64,000 bases of DNA from Zwartia hollandica (GCF_019923725.1 NZ_JAHXRI010000007.1:248001-312000), one strand, 5' to 3'. Counted from the stretch's first letter, positions 46,416-56,487 are shown. Numbers and translations: made by a program. Notes: generated by a model not told the origin, from the letters alone.

Positions 46416-49400
46416 CTAGCCCGTTGCACGCGGATCAAAGTCAAACCAGAGGTCATCACGCGGAAAATAAAGGGCTGCCCGCGCCGGGCGGCCATCAAAG
46501 GCGCTTACCTGATCACAGTAGCGTGCCAACTGCGGTGTGTACCGCGCCAACATACGGGCACCGAACGCTTCATGACTCTCTTGCGGCGCTGGGCGACCAG
46601 TTTTGTAATCAACCACCAACCACCCCTCGGGCTCAGAGATCGCCAAGTCAAGTACAGACACCCTCCCAGTTGCATCCAAGAGCGCCCACTCACGACGCGC
46701 ATCCAAAGCGCTCAACAACGCTCGGCCTTGCTTGCTCGTCAGCATCGCCGACAGCGTTTCAAGAACCTCCTGCGCCAGCTCAGCAATCGCTTCTTGAGGT
46801 AAACCAAGTTGTTGGCATTGCACTTCAAGTCGTCCACGCTGCGCCCACAGCTTCTCAACGGTCCATCCTTGGCCAGCGTGCCGTCCTAAATGGTCTAGCC
46901 AAGAGTGGATCAAGGTGCCAAGGACACGTTCATGGGATTTGACGGCGGGCCAGGTAAATCCCTGCGAATAGCCCAATCCAGACGCTATGGTTCTGCTTAA
47001 ATGCTGCTTCGCTTTATCGCGCTGGGCACACACAGCAGTCCGCTCACGTCTCAACAGGTCTGACCCGCGATGGGCGGGGATCGGGTCCGAGGCTCCGCTC
47101 GCGTTCAGCAAATCAGGCGGGACTGTAAGAGACGGCCAGCTTGACCACAACCTGCTGAGCAAGCTCCCGCTTGCAGGTTTGGCGATCACACCGTCCTTGA
47201 CAGAGACCTCAGCAATGAGATGCAAACTCTCTTTCGCGCGTGTCGCCGCAACATAAAGCAAACGGTCCACTTCAAAATCACCGCGGCGTTTCTCGCGCAA
47301 CCCAAGATAGCGTGAAATAGGATCATGCTCCTCGCTGGCACGTGGCTTAATCGGTCCGAGCATCAACTTCGAACCGACCTGCTCAAAGTAAACGAGGGGA
47401 ATCTTATCGTTCGAAGGCCCGTGGTGCAGTCCATACAAAATCACTGACTCAAATTGCAAGCCCTTGCATTTGTGCATCGTCATCACTTCGACAGCCTGAG
47501 CATCCGTTCCAGGCGATGCAAACAATTTTTTGATCTGTGTTTCAAGTACGCCTAAATCTAAGCCACCATAGGGTGCCAAGCGCTCAATGAGGCCAAACAA
47601 ACTTTCAGCATCGAGCAAATCCGCTGGCGACTGTGCCAGCGCAGGACCACCGAGATCTCGCCACACCCGTTGCAGCCGCGAGGCATAAGGCAACACATCA
47701 TCTGTTTCAAGCGCATCAAGTAAGACAGGCGCCACCGCACAAAGCCGTTCAAACTGTGAGGGCTCCAATATTTTCTCGGCCTGACACATTTGGCCATCGT
47801 CCGGTACGTGCATTAAGCGATGCAGGACCTGAGGCACTGAAAGTCTCGAGTGCTGAGCAAACAACGCATGCAGGCTCTTCAAAGACAAACCACAGTATGC
47901 GGATCGCAAAATAGAAACCCATGCGGCACGATCACCAGGATGTGTGACTGCCCGCACAATCTGAAGCAAATCTATTACGTACGGTCGCTTACCAAGAGGC
48001 ACCAAATCCACAGCTCGGCAAGCAATGCCCGCCTGGGTGAGTAAGCGCGTCACATCCTTAAGATGCGAGCGGGCGCGAACCAGCACGGCGACAGGATGCT
48101 TCGCCTCTGGAAACTGCGCAAGCGCTTGACGAACCAAGTCGACCACAATGTCTTGCGCGCTGGGCGATGCCCCAACCCAAGCATGATGAAACTGCACCGC
48201 ATCGCCCGGCGACGCGGCCTTAAAAGGTGCTGAGCTCGCATAAGAGATTGCCCCGACTTCAGCATCGTCATTCTGCGGGAACAAAGGTTTAAAGGTCTTG
48301 TTAACCCACTGCACAATCCCCGCTTGCGATCGAAAATTATCAGTTAATTGCAAATATTCAGGTATGAGACAGTCGTCACGATAGGCGCGTAGCCCGTGAT
48401 CCCTAACCTGCAAGAACAAGCTGACATTAGCTTTGCGAAATCGATAAATCGACTGCATCGGATCGCCAACAAAGAACACAGTCCGTCCATCGTCGGGTTG
48501 CCAACCGGCGGTAATTTTCTCGATTAGTTGAATTTGCGATTGGCTCGTGTCCTGAAACTCATCGATCAGTAAGTGTTGGATATTTGAGTCCAGTCGCAAC
48601 AAGAGTTCGCTAGGCTGATCGACGCGACCTAAGGCAAGATCTGCTCTTCTCGCAATTTCAGTGAAATCCACCTCACCGGTCTGCATGAATTGCACGGTGA
48701 GTTGACCAGCAGCTAGCCGCAGACACTGCAATTGCGCCTGAAGGATCTCCCACTGATCTTCGCTAAACACAGGACTAGGCGTCTGAGCGATCTCTGCCAA
48801 GCGCTCGACCCACTGCGGCACTGGCTCAGTGCGAAAGGGTTCAAGCCATTGCGCAAAAGCTTGTTTTGCCGAAGCAAAGGCCGCCCCGGGTGGAAAGCCA
48901 ATCCTTACACTGATCTGGGTACGAACTGCCTTACCTGCAGTGAGCAACAAGGCTGCCAACCCTCGCCAACGCTCCAGGTCGCTTGCATCCGCCTCTAGGG
49001 GGCCGTCGCTCCAACCCGACAAGGCGCAGACCGGGTGCTCAGGTTTGTCGCGGCTTAGATTGTCGGCGGCGAAACGGGCCAAGGGTGCCAGGTCTTGCCA
49101 CCATCCTGGTGGCATCTCCGAAAGTAGTCGTTCAAGCTGCTGGGATACGGTCTGCTCAAAATTAGCTTCCAAGAGGGAGCGATCGTTACCCTCTTGAAGC
49201 AAGGACAACCATTGATCTCGCTGCGCCAGCATTGAGGCCAACGCGTCGCATGTTGCCTGAATATCCAGATCCATGTGCTCAAGCAACCGCTTGACCCCAT
49301 GCTCTTGACCAGCCATGGCGATCGTCGCCCGCGCAGCAGCCTGGTAGTGAATATCCGGATCCTCCGCGACGACAGGCAGTCCTCCCATCGATGATAGCCA

Positions 49401-49805
49401 CGGCATGCTGCGCACTAACCCGGAACAAAATGAATCGATCGTTCGAATCGCCAAACGCGCAGGGTACTCAAGCAAATTCCAACCAAACTCTTTATCGCGC
49501 TGCAGAGCGCCACGCGCAAGCAACCAGCTGCGCCGATCATGTTCGGCCTCTGGCGGTTCGTGCAGTGTCATCGCGTCCGAGAGTTTTTTAAGGACGCGAT
49601 CATGCATTTCCGAGGCGGCCTTGCGGGTAAAGGTGATCGCGACAATTTCTTCTGGCCGCCTCACCGTTGCCAACAAAGCCAAGATGCGGTCGGTTAGCAG
49701 CTCTGTTTTTCCAGAACCTGCAGGGGCCTGCACCAAAAAAGAACGCCGCGGGTCAACCGCGCTCGCACGGATCAGGGCGTCTGACGGCGGTTGGTTAGAC
49801 GTCAT
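46416..49805 (-). CDS. AddA-like UvrD-family helicase-nuclease
   Basis: 1129 residues from the ATG at 49805. Helicase motifs: APAGSGKTELLTDRI (Walker A), ITFTRKAASEM, LLIDEFQDTSQSQ, VGDPMQSIYRFRKA, and VMTMHKCKGLQFESV. The C-terminus holds a PD-(D/E)XK nuclease (VLDLAISE then WLVVDYKTG). AddA, with AddB, resects double-strand ends in place of RecBCD. Overlaps the addB-like gene by 11 bp. The betaproteobacterial branch is distant from B. subtilis AddA, so the name is by layout. Confidence 0.87.
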   Translation of the reverse strand: MTSNQPPSDALIRASAVDPRRSFLVQAPAGSGKTELLTDRILALLATVRRPEEIVAITFTRKAASEMHDRVLKKLSDAMTLHEPPEAEHDRRSWLLARGALQRDKEFGWNLLEYPARLAIRTIDSFCSGLVRSMPWLSSMGGLPVVAEDPDIHYQAAARATIAMAGQEHGVKRLLEHMDLDIQATCDALASMLAQRDQWLSLLQEGNDRSLLEANFEQTVSQQLERLLSEMPPGWWQDLAPLARFAADNLSRDKPEHPVCALSGWSDGPLEADASDLERWRGLAALLLTAGKAVRTQISVRIGFPPGAAFASAKQAFAQWLEPFRTEPVPQWVERLAEIAQTPSPVFSEDQWEILQAQLQCLRLAAGQLTVQFMQTGEVDFTEIARRADLALGRVDQPSELLLRLDSNIQHLLIDEFQDTSQSQIQLIEKITAGWQPDDGRTVFFVGDPMQSIYRFRKANVSLFLQVRDHGLRAYRDDCLIPEYLQLTDNFRSQAGIVQWVNKTFKPLFPQNDDAEVGAISYASSAPFKAASPGDAVQFHHAWVGASPSAQDIVVDLVRQALAQFPEAKHPVAVLVRARSHLKDVTRLLTQAGIACRAVDLVPLGKRPYVIDLLQIVRAVTHPGDRAAWVSILRSAYCGLSLKSLHALFAQHSRLSVPQVLHRLMHVPDDGQMCQAEKILEPSQFERLCAVAPVLLDALETDDVLPYASRLQRVWRDLGGPALAQSPADLLDAESLFGLIERLAPYGGLDLGVLETQIKKLFASPGTDAQAVEVMTMHKCKGLQFESVILYGLHHGPSNDKIPLVYFEQVGSKLMLGPIKPRASEEHDPISRYLGLREKRRGDFEVDRLLYVAATRAKESLHLIAEVSVKDGVIAKPASGSLLSRLWSSWPSLTVPPDLLNASGASDPIPAHRGSDLLRRERTAVCAQRDKAKQHLSRTIASGLGYSQGFTWPAVKSHERVLGTLIHSWLDHLGRHAGQGWTVEKLWAQRGRLEVQCQQLGLPQEAIAELAQEVLETLSAMLTSKQGRALLSALDARREWALLDATGRVSVLDLAISEPEGWLVVDYKTGRPAPQESHEAFGARMLARYTPQLARYCDQVSAFDGRPARAALYFPRDDLWFDFDPRATG

Positions 49806-52533
49806 CGTCGCTACCTCCCTGCGCGTCTTCTTCACTTTGATCGTAGTACCTCAAGAGCGGCAATAGGTCGCAATACTCTAAATTCGCCGTCTTCCAAGTC
49901 TGATTCAGCGCCTCTCCCTGCACAAACTCCTGCGCGAGCATTTCGATCACAGCGCGTAAGCGTGAAAGCAAAAGAGGCCAGTCTGCATCCTGATATTTCG
50001 CTTCGGCAAGCGTCTTCAAGCCCTTCAATTCGAGATCATCTTGCTCTGCGAGCCCGACTGCGGCACAACCTTTTGCATGCAGACGCACTAGCATTAGGGC
50101 ACTGATGTGGTTGCGCGCCTCATCGCCAGAGGCTGTCTGCGTATCAAGAATCGCAGCGTAGACCGGAACTTGTAAATTAACTGGACGAATGCTTTCCCAG
50201 TCCTTCAACACTCCGGATAACGATTGTCCAGTTTTGTAGTCTATTACTGCAAGACGCGTGACTCGGTCACTTGAATCCGTAGAGACAAGATGATCCAGAC
50301 GATCTAATCGCACATCAAGCACTAAGCCCTTGACATTAAGCTGACGCTTTTGCTCAATTTCCTGAACGACAAAAGGCGCACGATTCGCCTCGAGCAACAG
50401 CCACTCACTCACCAAGCGAATTGCACGTTTAGTCTCGAGCTCTCGTAAAGTCGTGTCGTACGCGCTGAGCTCAGTTGCCGCGACTGCCTCGACAATTTGA
50501 TCGAGTCGTAGCGAAAGAGTGCCCTGTGCGATTGCAAGCTTCAAACTATCTTGGTCCTGCAATGTTTCCCATACGCGCTCCATGACGCGATGCAGAAATT
50601 TTCCGCGCAACGCCATTTGCGGTAACTCGCCGTAGGCAGGTAGTCCCTTGAGACCGAGACGATGCCGGAAGAAAGCCCACAAAGGATTGATGGACTGCGT
50701 TTCCAGCACAGAGACTCCGCCCGTCACCTTTTCGCCGGCTTCAAGTGGCGGGCCTTTGTCGTCCTGCCACACTTCCAAGCCAGAAATACGTCCCCCCACA
50801 AATGGCTCAATCATCGGGTCATCGAGCATCTCCGTGGGGATAAGGCTCTGAATCAGCGGCGAAGGGCGAAGGGCTCGTTCACCATCAAGGCGGGGAGCAC
50901 TCACCGTGACAATCGGTGCAACTTTGCATAGATTGGCAAAAATTTGATGGGCCCATTGAATCTCTCGCTCAGGTGTGGCTCGGGGAGCTTGGGCGCGACG
51001 CAAAGCCGCCATCGGGATCAATGGATTCGGCTTTGTCGCGGCAGGCAAAACCTCGTCGGTTAAGCCAAGTATCCATACCCCGTCCCACTGCCCCCCTTCG
51101 GCTTCAAGAAGACCTAAGACATCTAGACGGGCACCAGGATCTCGCTGTGGTTGAAACATCGTTGTGCGAGATAGGCGGCTCAAAATGCTCAAGGCCTCAG
51201 AGGACGGTATCGACGAAAAAAGTGTGCTGAGTGATTCAAAACGCTCAAGCAAGCCATCAATCGCCTCAAGAACCTGATACATCGCAGAGCTTTGCGTACC
51301 GCGCCCTGGGAAGCCGAGCGTCGCTAAGCTGGCCCGAAACACAACCGACCACCGATGCAACGCCATCGTGCGAGGCAGCGCTTGCCAATCCTGCCACGCG
51401 CGCTGCCAAGCAGGTGATAGCTGGTGCAGAGGCTCTATCGCTGTAGTCCAAGCAGCCAATGAGACACGACTCACCTGCCACTGACGCCAGCCCGCATCGA
51501 TCATGGCGCGCGCGCCCTGCTCCACGCTATGTCCAATACAGTGTCCAGATAACAATGCAGCACCAAGATCGACTGGCGCTGCACCAAACTGCTCTTTCAT
51601 CAAAACAAACGTACGCAACCAAGCCAATGCAGCACGACATGCTGCCCAGTCGGACAATGGCCGCGCGACCGCCACATTGAACGCATGTGCGCGAGCACCG
51701 TTTACATCGCTCAAACTTGTTTCAAGCACACGTCGTGCAAAGGCTGCTTGTGCGTCTAGGGAAACAGCAACAATTGCAAACCGTCCGTCAGGCTGTGCAT
51801 CGAGTTGCGCACGCGCCCAGTTTGCGGCAGCCAACCACTCAGCCTGTGTGCTAGCTGCTTGGACTCTGGTCACGACAGACTCTTGCGGCACATCTTCTAG
51901 CAGCGTTGAAACAACAACGCCGCGTGCAACGAGTGCTTCGAGCAAGGTCCTCATCCGCGGAGAGATCTCCGTAAAGCCTGCGAGCACGATTTGTTCAGGC
52001 AACGGCAAACCGTTCTCAACATACTGAACCAAGCGAGTCAGTGCGCTACTCGTATCCAGAGCGTCCAATGCATGCAGGCGCTCGCGGTAAGCGTCACGCC
52101 ATTGAAGGAAGCGAGCATATTCCTCGGTGTATTCGTATGCAAAAACATCGATCTGCCACTCTTGAATTAACTGATCAGCTCCAAGCGCCATCGCTGCTGC
52201 TTGATAAACATCAAGCAATGCGTTGTCGCCCTCAAGTTGCTCAATGACTTGTGCCCACAAAAGCTGGGCCTCAAAACCATCAAGCAGACGAGAGTAAGGT
52301 GTCAAAAACTCTTCGAAGCTAGCGCGCGTTAACTGGTGGGTCACCCAGCCCGACCAGGGCATCACCTCTGGCATCTCAGCAACGCTCTGTCCACGCGCCG
52401 ACTGCTGCTGTGAGAGCAACTGGATCAAGCGTCGCGCCAAACGATTATTTACCGTTAAGACAAACACATTTCGTGCGGCATGCATCCCAAGGTTGGATGC
52501 CTGCACGACAGGGTATTGCGTCGGGGGCCGCAT
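49795..52533 (-). CDS. AddB-like PD-(D/E)XK nuclease protein
   Basis: About 912 residues from the ATG at 52533; a TTG at 52566 is possible but lies inside the small upstream gene. The N-terminus (FVLTVNNRLARRL) resembles an inactive helicase-like module as in AddB. The C-terminal nuclease is visible as KFLHRVMERVWE, LDVRLDRLDHL and LAVIDYKTGQS. I see no clean Fe-S cysteine set, as is usual for this proteobacterial type. Coupled to the addA-like gene by an 11-bp overlap. Confidence 0.83.
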   Translation of the reverse strand: MRPPTQYPVVQASNLGMHAARNVFVLTVNNRLARRLIQLLSQQQSARGQSVAEMPEVMPWSGWVTHQLTRASFEEFLTPYSRLLDGFEAQLLWAQVIEQLEGDNALLDVYQAAAMALGADQLIQEWQIDVFAYEYTEEYARFLQWRDAYRERLHALDALDTSSALTRLVQYVENGLPLPEQIVLAGFTEISPRMRTLLEALVARGVVVSTLLEDVPQESVVTRVQAASTQAEWLAAANWARAQLDAQPDGRFAIVAVSLDAQAAFARRVLETSLSDVNGARAHAFNVAVARPLSDWAACRAALAWLRTFVLMKEQFGAAPVDLGAALLSGHCIGHSVEQGARAMIDAGWRQWQVSRVSLAAWTTAIEPLHQLSPAWQRAWQDWQALPRTMALHRWSVVFRASLATLGFPGRGTQSSAMYQVLEAIDGLLERFESLSTLFSSIPSSEALSILSRLSRTTMFQPQRDPGARLDVLGLLEAEGGQWDGVWILGLTDEVLPAATKPNPLIPMAALRRAQAPRATPEREIQWAHQIFANLCKVAPIVTVSAPRLDGERALRPSPLIQSLIPTEMLDDPMIEPFVGGRISGLEVWQDDKGPPLEAGEKVTGGVSVLETQSINPLWAFFRHRLGLKGLPAYGELPQMALRGKFLHRVMERVWETLQDQDSLKLAIAQGTLSLRLDQIVEAVAATELSAYDTTLRELETKRAIRLVSEWLLLEANRAPFVVQEIEQKRQLNVKGLVLDVRLDRLDHLVSTDSSDRVTRLAVIDYKTGQSLSGVLKDWESIRPVNLQVPVYAAILDTQTASGDEARNHISALMLVRLHAKGCAAVGLAEQDDLELKGLKTLAEAKYQDADWPLLLSRLRAVIEMLAQEFVQGEALNQTWKTANLEYCDLLPLLRYYDQSEEDAQGGSDDDV

Positions 52534-52543
52534 GGTTTGCGGA

Positions 52544-52687
52544 TCAGAAGCCACAGAGCGAGGCAACAGTTTCCCAGTTCAGACGCATCCCTGGTGTCGT
52601 GTATCCAATGAGACCAACGACCATGACCACACTCAACGCCACACTGGCCGTGACCCAAATTAATCGTTGCTTGGTGCGTCGTTGCAT
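52544..52687 (-). CDS. 47-residue single-pass membrane protein, unknown
   Basis: A short frame from the ATG at 52687 with AGAGGTG 5 nt upstream. The protein starts with a basic head (MQRRTKQRLIW), has one hydrophobic helix (residues about 11-31, VTASVALSVVMVVGLIGY), then a conserved-looking tail (TPGMRLNWETVASLCGF). It lies 15 bp after the MFS gene and 10 bp before the addB-like gene, all on one strand, so it is the filler of what would otherwise be a 170-bp gap. I do not recognise a family. Confidence 0.65.
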   Translation of the reverse strand: MQRRTKQRLIWVTASVALSVVMVVGLIGYTTPGMRLNWETVASLCGF

Positions 52688-52702
52688 AACACCTCTAGAA
52701 CT

Positions 52703-53938
52703 CTAAGCCGCTTTGGCAAGCTGTTGAACGTTGATTGGATTCTCACGCACGGGAAGACACAAGGCTGAGGCAGCGAGAGCTAACGCAATGGCGATCCACC
52801 AAACCAAATCATAACTTCCCGTGATTGCCTGCAAACGGCCACCTAACCAGACACCCGTAAAGCTGCCAAGTTGGTGGCCCAAGAAAACCATACCCGAGAG
52901 CGTTGCCGCAAAGCGCAAGCCATAAATCTGACCAATCAGGCCTTGTGTCAGCGGAACGGTGCCCAGCCAAAACACACCCATCCATGCTGCAAAAACATAA
53001 ACAACCCAAGGAGAGGTTGGCATCACAAGAATCCAGATGAGACAAACCGCTCGCGAAGCGTAAAGCCCAGCGAGCAGATTTTTCTTACTGTAGGTACCAC
53101 CAAGTTTGCCAGCCGTGAAAGAGCCGAACACATTAAACAATCCAATCAGACCAATGGCGAACGCACCGGTGCTCGCGTTCAGGCCTTTATCGACCACAAA
53201 GGCAGGTAGATGCAAGGTAATGAAAGCGGTGTGAAATCCACAAACGAAGTATCCCCAAAACAGAAAATGAAATGTGGGGTGTTTGAGCGCCTGTCCAATT
53301 GCAGAAAACATCGACTGCTCTGGGCCCGTGCTCGCCCCAGGCTTCCCTCTAAGAAACCATGCGAGCGGGAGTGTTGCGGCAAACACGATCGAGAGAACCA
53401 AATAAGCGCCACTCCAATCTAGTGTGTCAATCAATAATTGACCTGTCGGAACGACCAGGAACTGACCGAGAGATCCGCCGGCGCTTGCGATCCCCATCGC
53501 GGTGCTGCGTGAAGAAAGAGGAACTGTTCGCGCAATGACAGGCAGGATCACTGCAAAGGTCGTTCCGGCTTGCCCCAAACCGATCAAGACTCCCGCACTC
53601 AAATACAACTCAAGTTCCGTCGTAGAAAATCTTGTGCCCAGAAGACCGATCACATAGAAACCAACGCACAGTGCAATTGTTCGGCCGGAACCCAGGCGGT
53701 CTGCCATCATGCCAGCGCCAATCGCGCCAAAGCCCCAAACAAGATTCTGCAGAGCGAACGCCATCGAAAACACTTCGCGCCCCCATCCCCGCTCTAGCCC
53801 CATCGGCTGAATGAATAGCCCAATCGTTGCGCGGATACCCATCGCTAGCAACACAATCAAGGTGCCGAGCACGATCGTTCGGAACGCCAGGGGGTTCTCG
53901 AGCAAGCCAGGATTACGGTTTTCTGCGTTTTGCGTCAT
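52703..53938 (-). CDS. MFS transporter
   Basis: 411 residues, about twelve membrane helices, with the loop 2-3 signature GAGMMADRLGSGRT. Resembles the oxalate/formate-antiporter-like or YbfB-type branch (RATIGLFIQPMGLERGWGRE at the first loop). Substrate unknown. First of a four-gene minus-strand run leading into the addAB-like genes. Confidence 0.85.
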   Translation of the reverse strand: MTQNAENRNPGLLENPLAFRTIVLGTLIVLLAMGIRATIGLFIQPMGLERGWGREVFSMAFALQNLVWGFGAIGAGMMADRLGSGRTIALCVGFYVIGLLGTRFSTTELELYLSAGVLIGLGQAGTTFAVILPVIARTVPLSSRSTAMGIASAGGSLGQFLVVPTGQLLIDTLDWSGAYLVLSIVFAATLPLAWFLRGKPGASTGPEQSMFSAIGQALKHPTFHFLFWGYFVCGFHTAFITLHLPAFVVDKGLNASTGAFAIGLIGLFNVFGSFTAGKLGGTYSKKNLLAGLYASRAVCLIWILVMPTSPWVVYVFAAWMGVFWLGTVPLTQGLIGQIYGLRFAATLSGMVFLGHQLGSFTGVWLGGRLQAITGSYDLVWWIAIALALAASALCLPVRENPINVQQLAKAA

Positions 53939-53967
53939 GTTGCGTTGCTACGAAAAGGGGAGGAAAT

Positions 53968-54042
53968 GGCGCCGCCGAGACGAATCGAACGTCCGACTCC
54001 CTTCTTAGGAGGAAGGTACTCTATCCACTGAGTTACGGCGGC
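53968..54042 (-). tRNA. tRNA-Arg (anticodon CCT)
   Basis: 75-nt cloverleaf with encoded CCA: acceptor GCCGCCG/CGGCGGC, anticodon stem CCTTC/GAAGG around CTCCTAA (anticodon CCT), T arm with TTCGATT. Between xerD and the MFS gene on the same strand. Confidence 0.95.
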
Positions 54043-54085
54043 GTGGCCCTAGTTTAACAAGGTGCGCACTCAGCAGGCGCTTGAA

Positions 54086-54985
54086 CTAGCCCCGAGGATG
54101 ATGCTGCGCATGTAAGGATTTGAGTCGCTCTCGGGCTACATGCGTGTAAATCTGTGTCGTCGAGATATCTGCGTGTCCGAGCAGCATCTGCACGACTCTT
54201 AAATCTGCGCCGTGATTCAGCAAATGGGTTGCAAAGGCGTGACGCAGGACGTGCGGCGACAAGGGCGCGTGCACACCCGCCAACACCGCGTATTTCTTAA
54301 TAAGCAACCAAAACGACTGCCGCGTCATTGGGGCGGCCCGTGCGGTAACAAACAGGGCGGGCGCTGTGCGCGCGCCCATCAGAATCGGTCGAGACTCCTT
54401 AAGGTAGGTCGTTATCCAGTGCGCGGCTTCAGCCCCGAGTGGCACGAGGCGATCCTTGCCACCCTTACCCTGCACGACACGCACCACACCGTCCCCAAGA
54501 CTCACGTCCAACACCGCTAAACCCACTAACTCTGAGACACGCAAACCCGTCGCGTATAAGACCTCAAGCATCGCACGATCGCGCAAGCCGCGTGGCGTGT
54601 GCAAGGGTGGCTGCTTGAGCAACGCCTCAACCTGGCCTTCAGACAAGGTTTTGGGTATCCGTAAAGCTTGTCTGGCCGACGTCAGCTGCAAACAAGGATC
54701 CACAGAAACACGCTGATGCCGAAGAGCCCAAAGGTAATAGCGGCGAAGCGTTGCTAGCCGCCTGTTTGCCGTACTTGGTTTCGTTTCCGCATGTTTTGCC
54801 GCGAACCATGCCTGAAGATCACCCGCCTGCGCGTGATCAATATCTAGGCCGCGCTCAAGCAGTAACCACTGTTCAAAAGCGACCAAATCGCGTCGATAAG
54901 CGGCAAGCGTGTTCGTCGACAAACCGTCTTCGAGCCAGACGGCATCGATAAAAGCACTAATCGCGGCGGACTCAGGTGCACTCAT
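54086..54985 (-). CDS. xerD: Tyrosine recombinase XerD
   Basis: 299 residues. SAM-like N-terminal domain, then the catalytic set: Arg in ATGLRVSELVGL, Lys in GKGGKDRLVPL, HVLRHAFATHLL, LGHADISTTQ and the nucleophile Tyr in IYTHV. With XerC it resolves chromosome dimers at dif. I see no dif-like site near and no integrase features, so it is the housekeeping enzyme. Confidence 0.93.
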   Translation of the reverse strand: MSAPESAAISAFIDAVWLEDGLSTNTLAAYRRDLVAFEQWLLLERGLDIDHAQAGDLQAWFAAKHAETKPSTANRRLATLRRYYLWALRHQRVSVDPCLQLTSARQALRIPKTLSEGQVEALLKQPPLHTPRGLRDRAMLEVLYATGLRVSELVGLAVLDVSLGDGVVRVVQGKGGKDRLVPLGAEAAHWITTYLKESRPILMGARTAPALFVTARAAPMTRQSFWLLIKKYAVLAGVHAPLSPHVLRHAFATHLLNHGADLRVVQMLLGHADISTTQIYTHVARERLKSLHAQHHPRG

Positions 54986-55041
54986 GGCCAGACAATAGTA
55001 GCATTCAGTCCATTCATGTCTCAGACAAGCAACTCCATTTC

Positions 55042-55935
55042 ATGTCCCCCGCATTACTTGTTCTGCCCGATTTTCTAATCATTATTTTCGGATGGTTACT
55101 CAACCGAAAATTTGGCTTTTCTCGCGATTTTTTTAATAGTCTTGAGAAGCTGATTTACTACGTCTTGTTTCCTGCTCTGCTATTTCAATCGATTGTCCGC
55201 GTGCCGATTTCGATGAGCGCTGCGGCAGAGTTGTTTTTTGCGACAGCCTCTGTCGCGGCATGTGGTATCGCCCTGTCGTGGCTTGCCTGGCCCATCCTAC
55301 GTGCGCCCTCTTTTACGATGGCTTCGGTGGCACAGTGCGGCTACCGATTCAATACCTACATTGCCCTCGCGCTGGCCCCGGGCTTGGCTGGGGCGCCTGG
55401 GCAAGCGGTAATGGCTCTGATCGTTGGCTTTGCCGTGCCTATCGTTAACCTCGCTGCGATCTACGCACTCGCGCGACATCAGGGTGTCGGATTTGTAGGT
55501 GCGCTCTTGCGCAATCCTTTGCTTGTGTCGACAGTTCTTGGGCTAATGTTCAATCTTGCAGGACTGCAATTACCGCAGTTTATCGATGTATTGTTTGGCA
55601 AGCTTGGAGTTGCGGCCATCGCGCTCGGCATTCTGTGCGTAGGTGCGAGTTTGACTTGGGAGCCAGGGCAGACGAACTTTAAACTCATTGGTTGGATGTT
55701 ATCGATCAAGCTCGTCGCATTACCGATCTGCACATGGTTTGTATGCGATCTTTTCACTCTCAATGCGTTAGAACGACAAATGTTAATTTTGTTCGCCACC
55801 ATGCCACCAGCAACCGCTGCCTATGTATTGACCGTACGCATGGGCGGTGATGCGCGCGCAGTCAGTCTGCTGATCTCCATCGGGATTCCTCTCTCAGCGC
55901 TAACGCTGCCTGTCTGGTTGTCGCTTATCTCCTGA
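55042..55935 (+). CDS. AEC-family (auxin efflux carrier-like) transporter
   Basis: 297 residues from the ATG at 55042; an earlier ATG at 54976 would overlap xerD. Ten or so hydrophobic helices with LPDFLIIIFGWLLNRKFGF and the central GAPGQAVMALIVGFAVPIVN fit AEC carriers of malate and related acids. Divergent from xerD and 6 bp upstream of tsaE, so likely co-transcribed with it. Confidence 0.85.
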   Translation: MSPALLVLPDFLIIIFGWLLNRKFGFSRDFFNSLEKLIYYVLFPALLFQSIVRVPISMSAAAELFFATASVAACGIALSWLAWPILRAPSFTMASVAQCGYRFNTYIALALAPGLAGAPGQAVMALIVGFAVPIVNLAAIYALARHQGVGFVGALLRNPLLVSTVLGLMFNLAGLQLPQFIDVLFGKLGVAAIALGILCVGASLTWEPGQTNFKLIGWMLSIKLVALPICTWFVCDLFTLNALERQMLILFATMPPATAAYVLTVRMGGDARAVSLLISIGIPLSALTLPVWLSLIS

Positions 55936-55941
55936 ATCAAC

Positions 55942-56487
55942 ATGACACACCCACCGCTTACGCTCGAACTTCCGGACGAACACGCAACCGACGCACTTGG
56001 CCATGCACTTGCACACCTAGCCGCTGATCTGACCACTGATTCGCATGGAAAACTGCAACCAGGCCCCGCTGCGGGTGGTCGCATTCACCTCAAAGGTGAC
56101 TTAGGGTCGGGAAAAACAGCACTTGTGCGAGCACTTTTGCGGCAGTGCAGCATTCCTGGTCGAATTAAGAGTCCAAGTTACGCACTACTTGAATCTTATG
56201 AAGTTTCTAACTTATACTTCTATCATCTTGATTTTTATAGATTTAGCGAAAATGCCGATTGGCTAGATGCAGGGTTTCGCGATCTCTTTAAAAACAACGC
56301 GCTCATTTTGATTGAATGGCCAGAGCGCGCAGGTAATTTGCTGAGCGACCCAGACTTACTGATCGAGCTCAGCTATGCCGGATTAGGCCGCATAGTCACA
56401 CTTAGTGCGTATTCAGAAAAAGGGCTTTCATGGATCAACGCTTTGCCTCCTCTCTTGATGGTGAGCCGTCAAACACACGAGCGCTAA
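55942..56487 (+). CDS. tsaE: tRNA t6A-synthesis ATPase TsaE
   Basis: 181 residues. Walker A GDLGSGKTALVRALLR, RIKSPSYALLESYEV and HLDFYRF are TsaE hallmarks. With TsaB and TsaD it makes the t6A base at position 37 of ANN-decoding tRNAs. Overlaps amiC by 58 bp in another frame. The N-terminal 40 residues are longer than usual. Confidence 0.93.
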   Translation: MTHPPLTLELPDEHATDALGHALAHLAADLTTDSHGKLQPGPAAGGRIHLKGDLGSGKTALVRALLRQCSIPGRIKSPSYALLESYEVSNLYFYHLDFYRFSENADWLDAGFRDLFKNNALILIEWPERAGNLLSDPDLLIELSYAGLGRIVTLSAYSEKGLSWINALPPLLMVSRQTHER

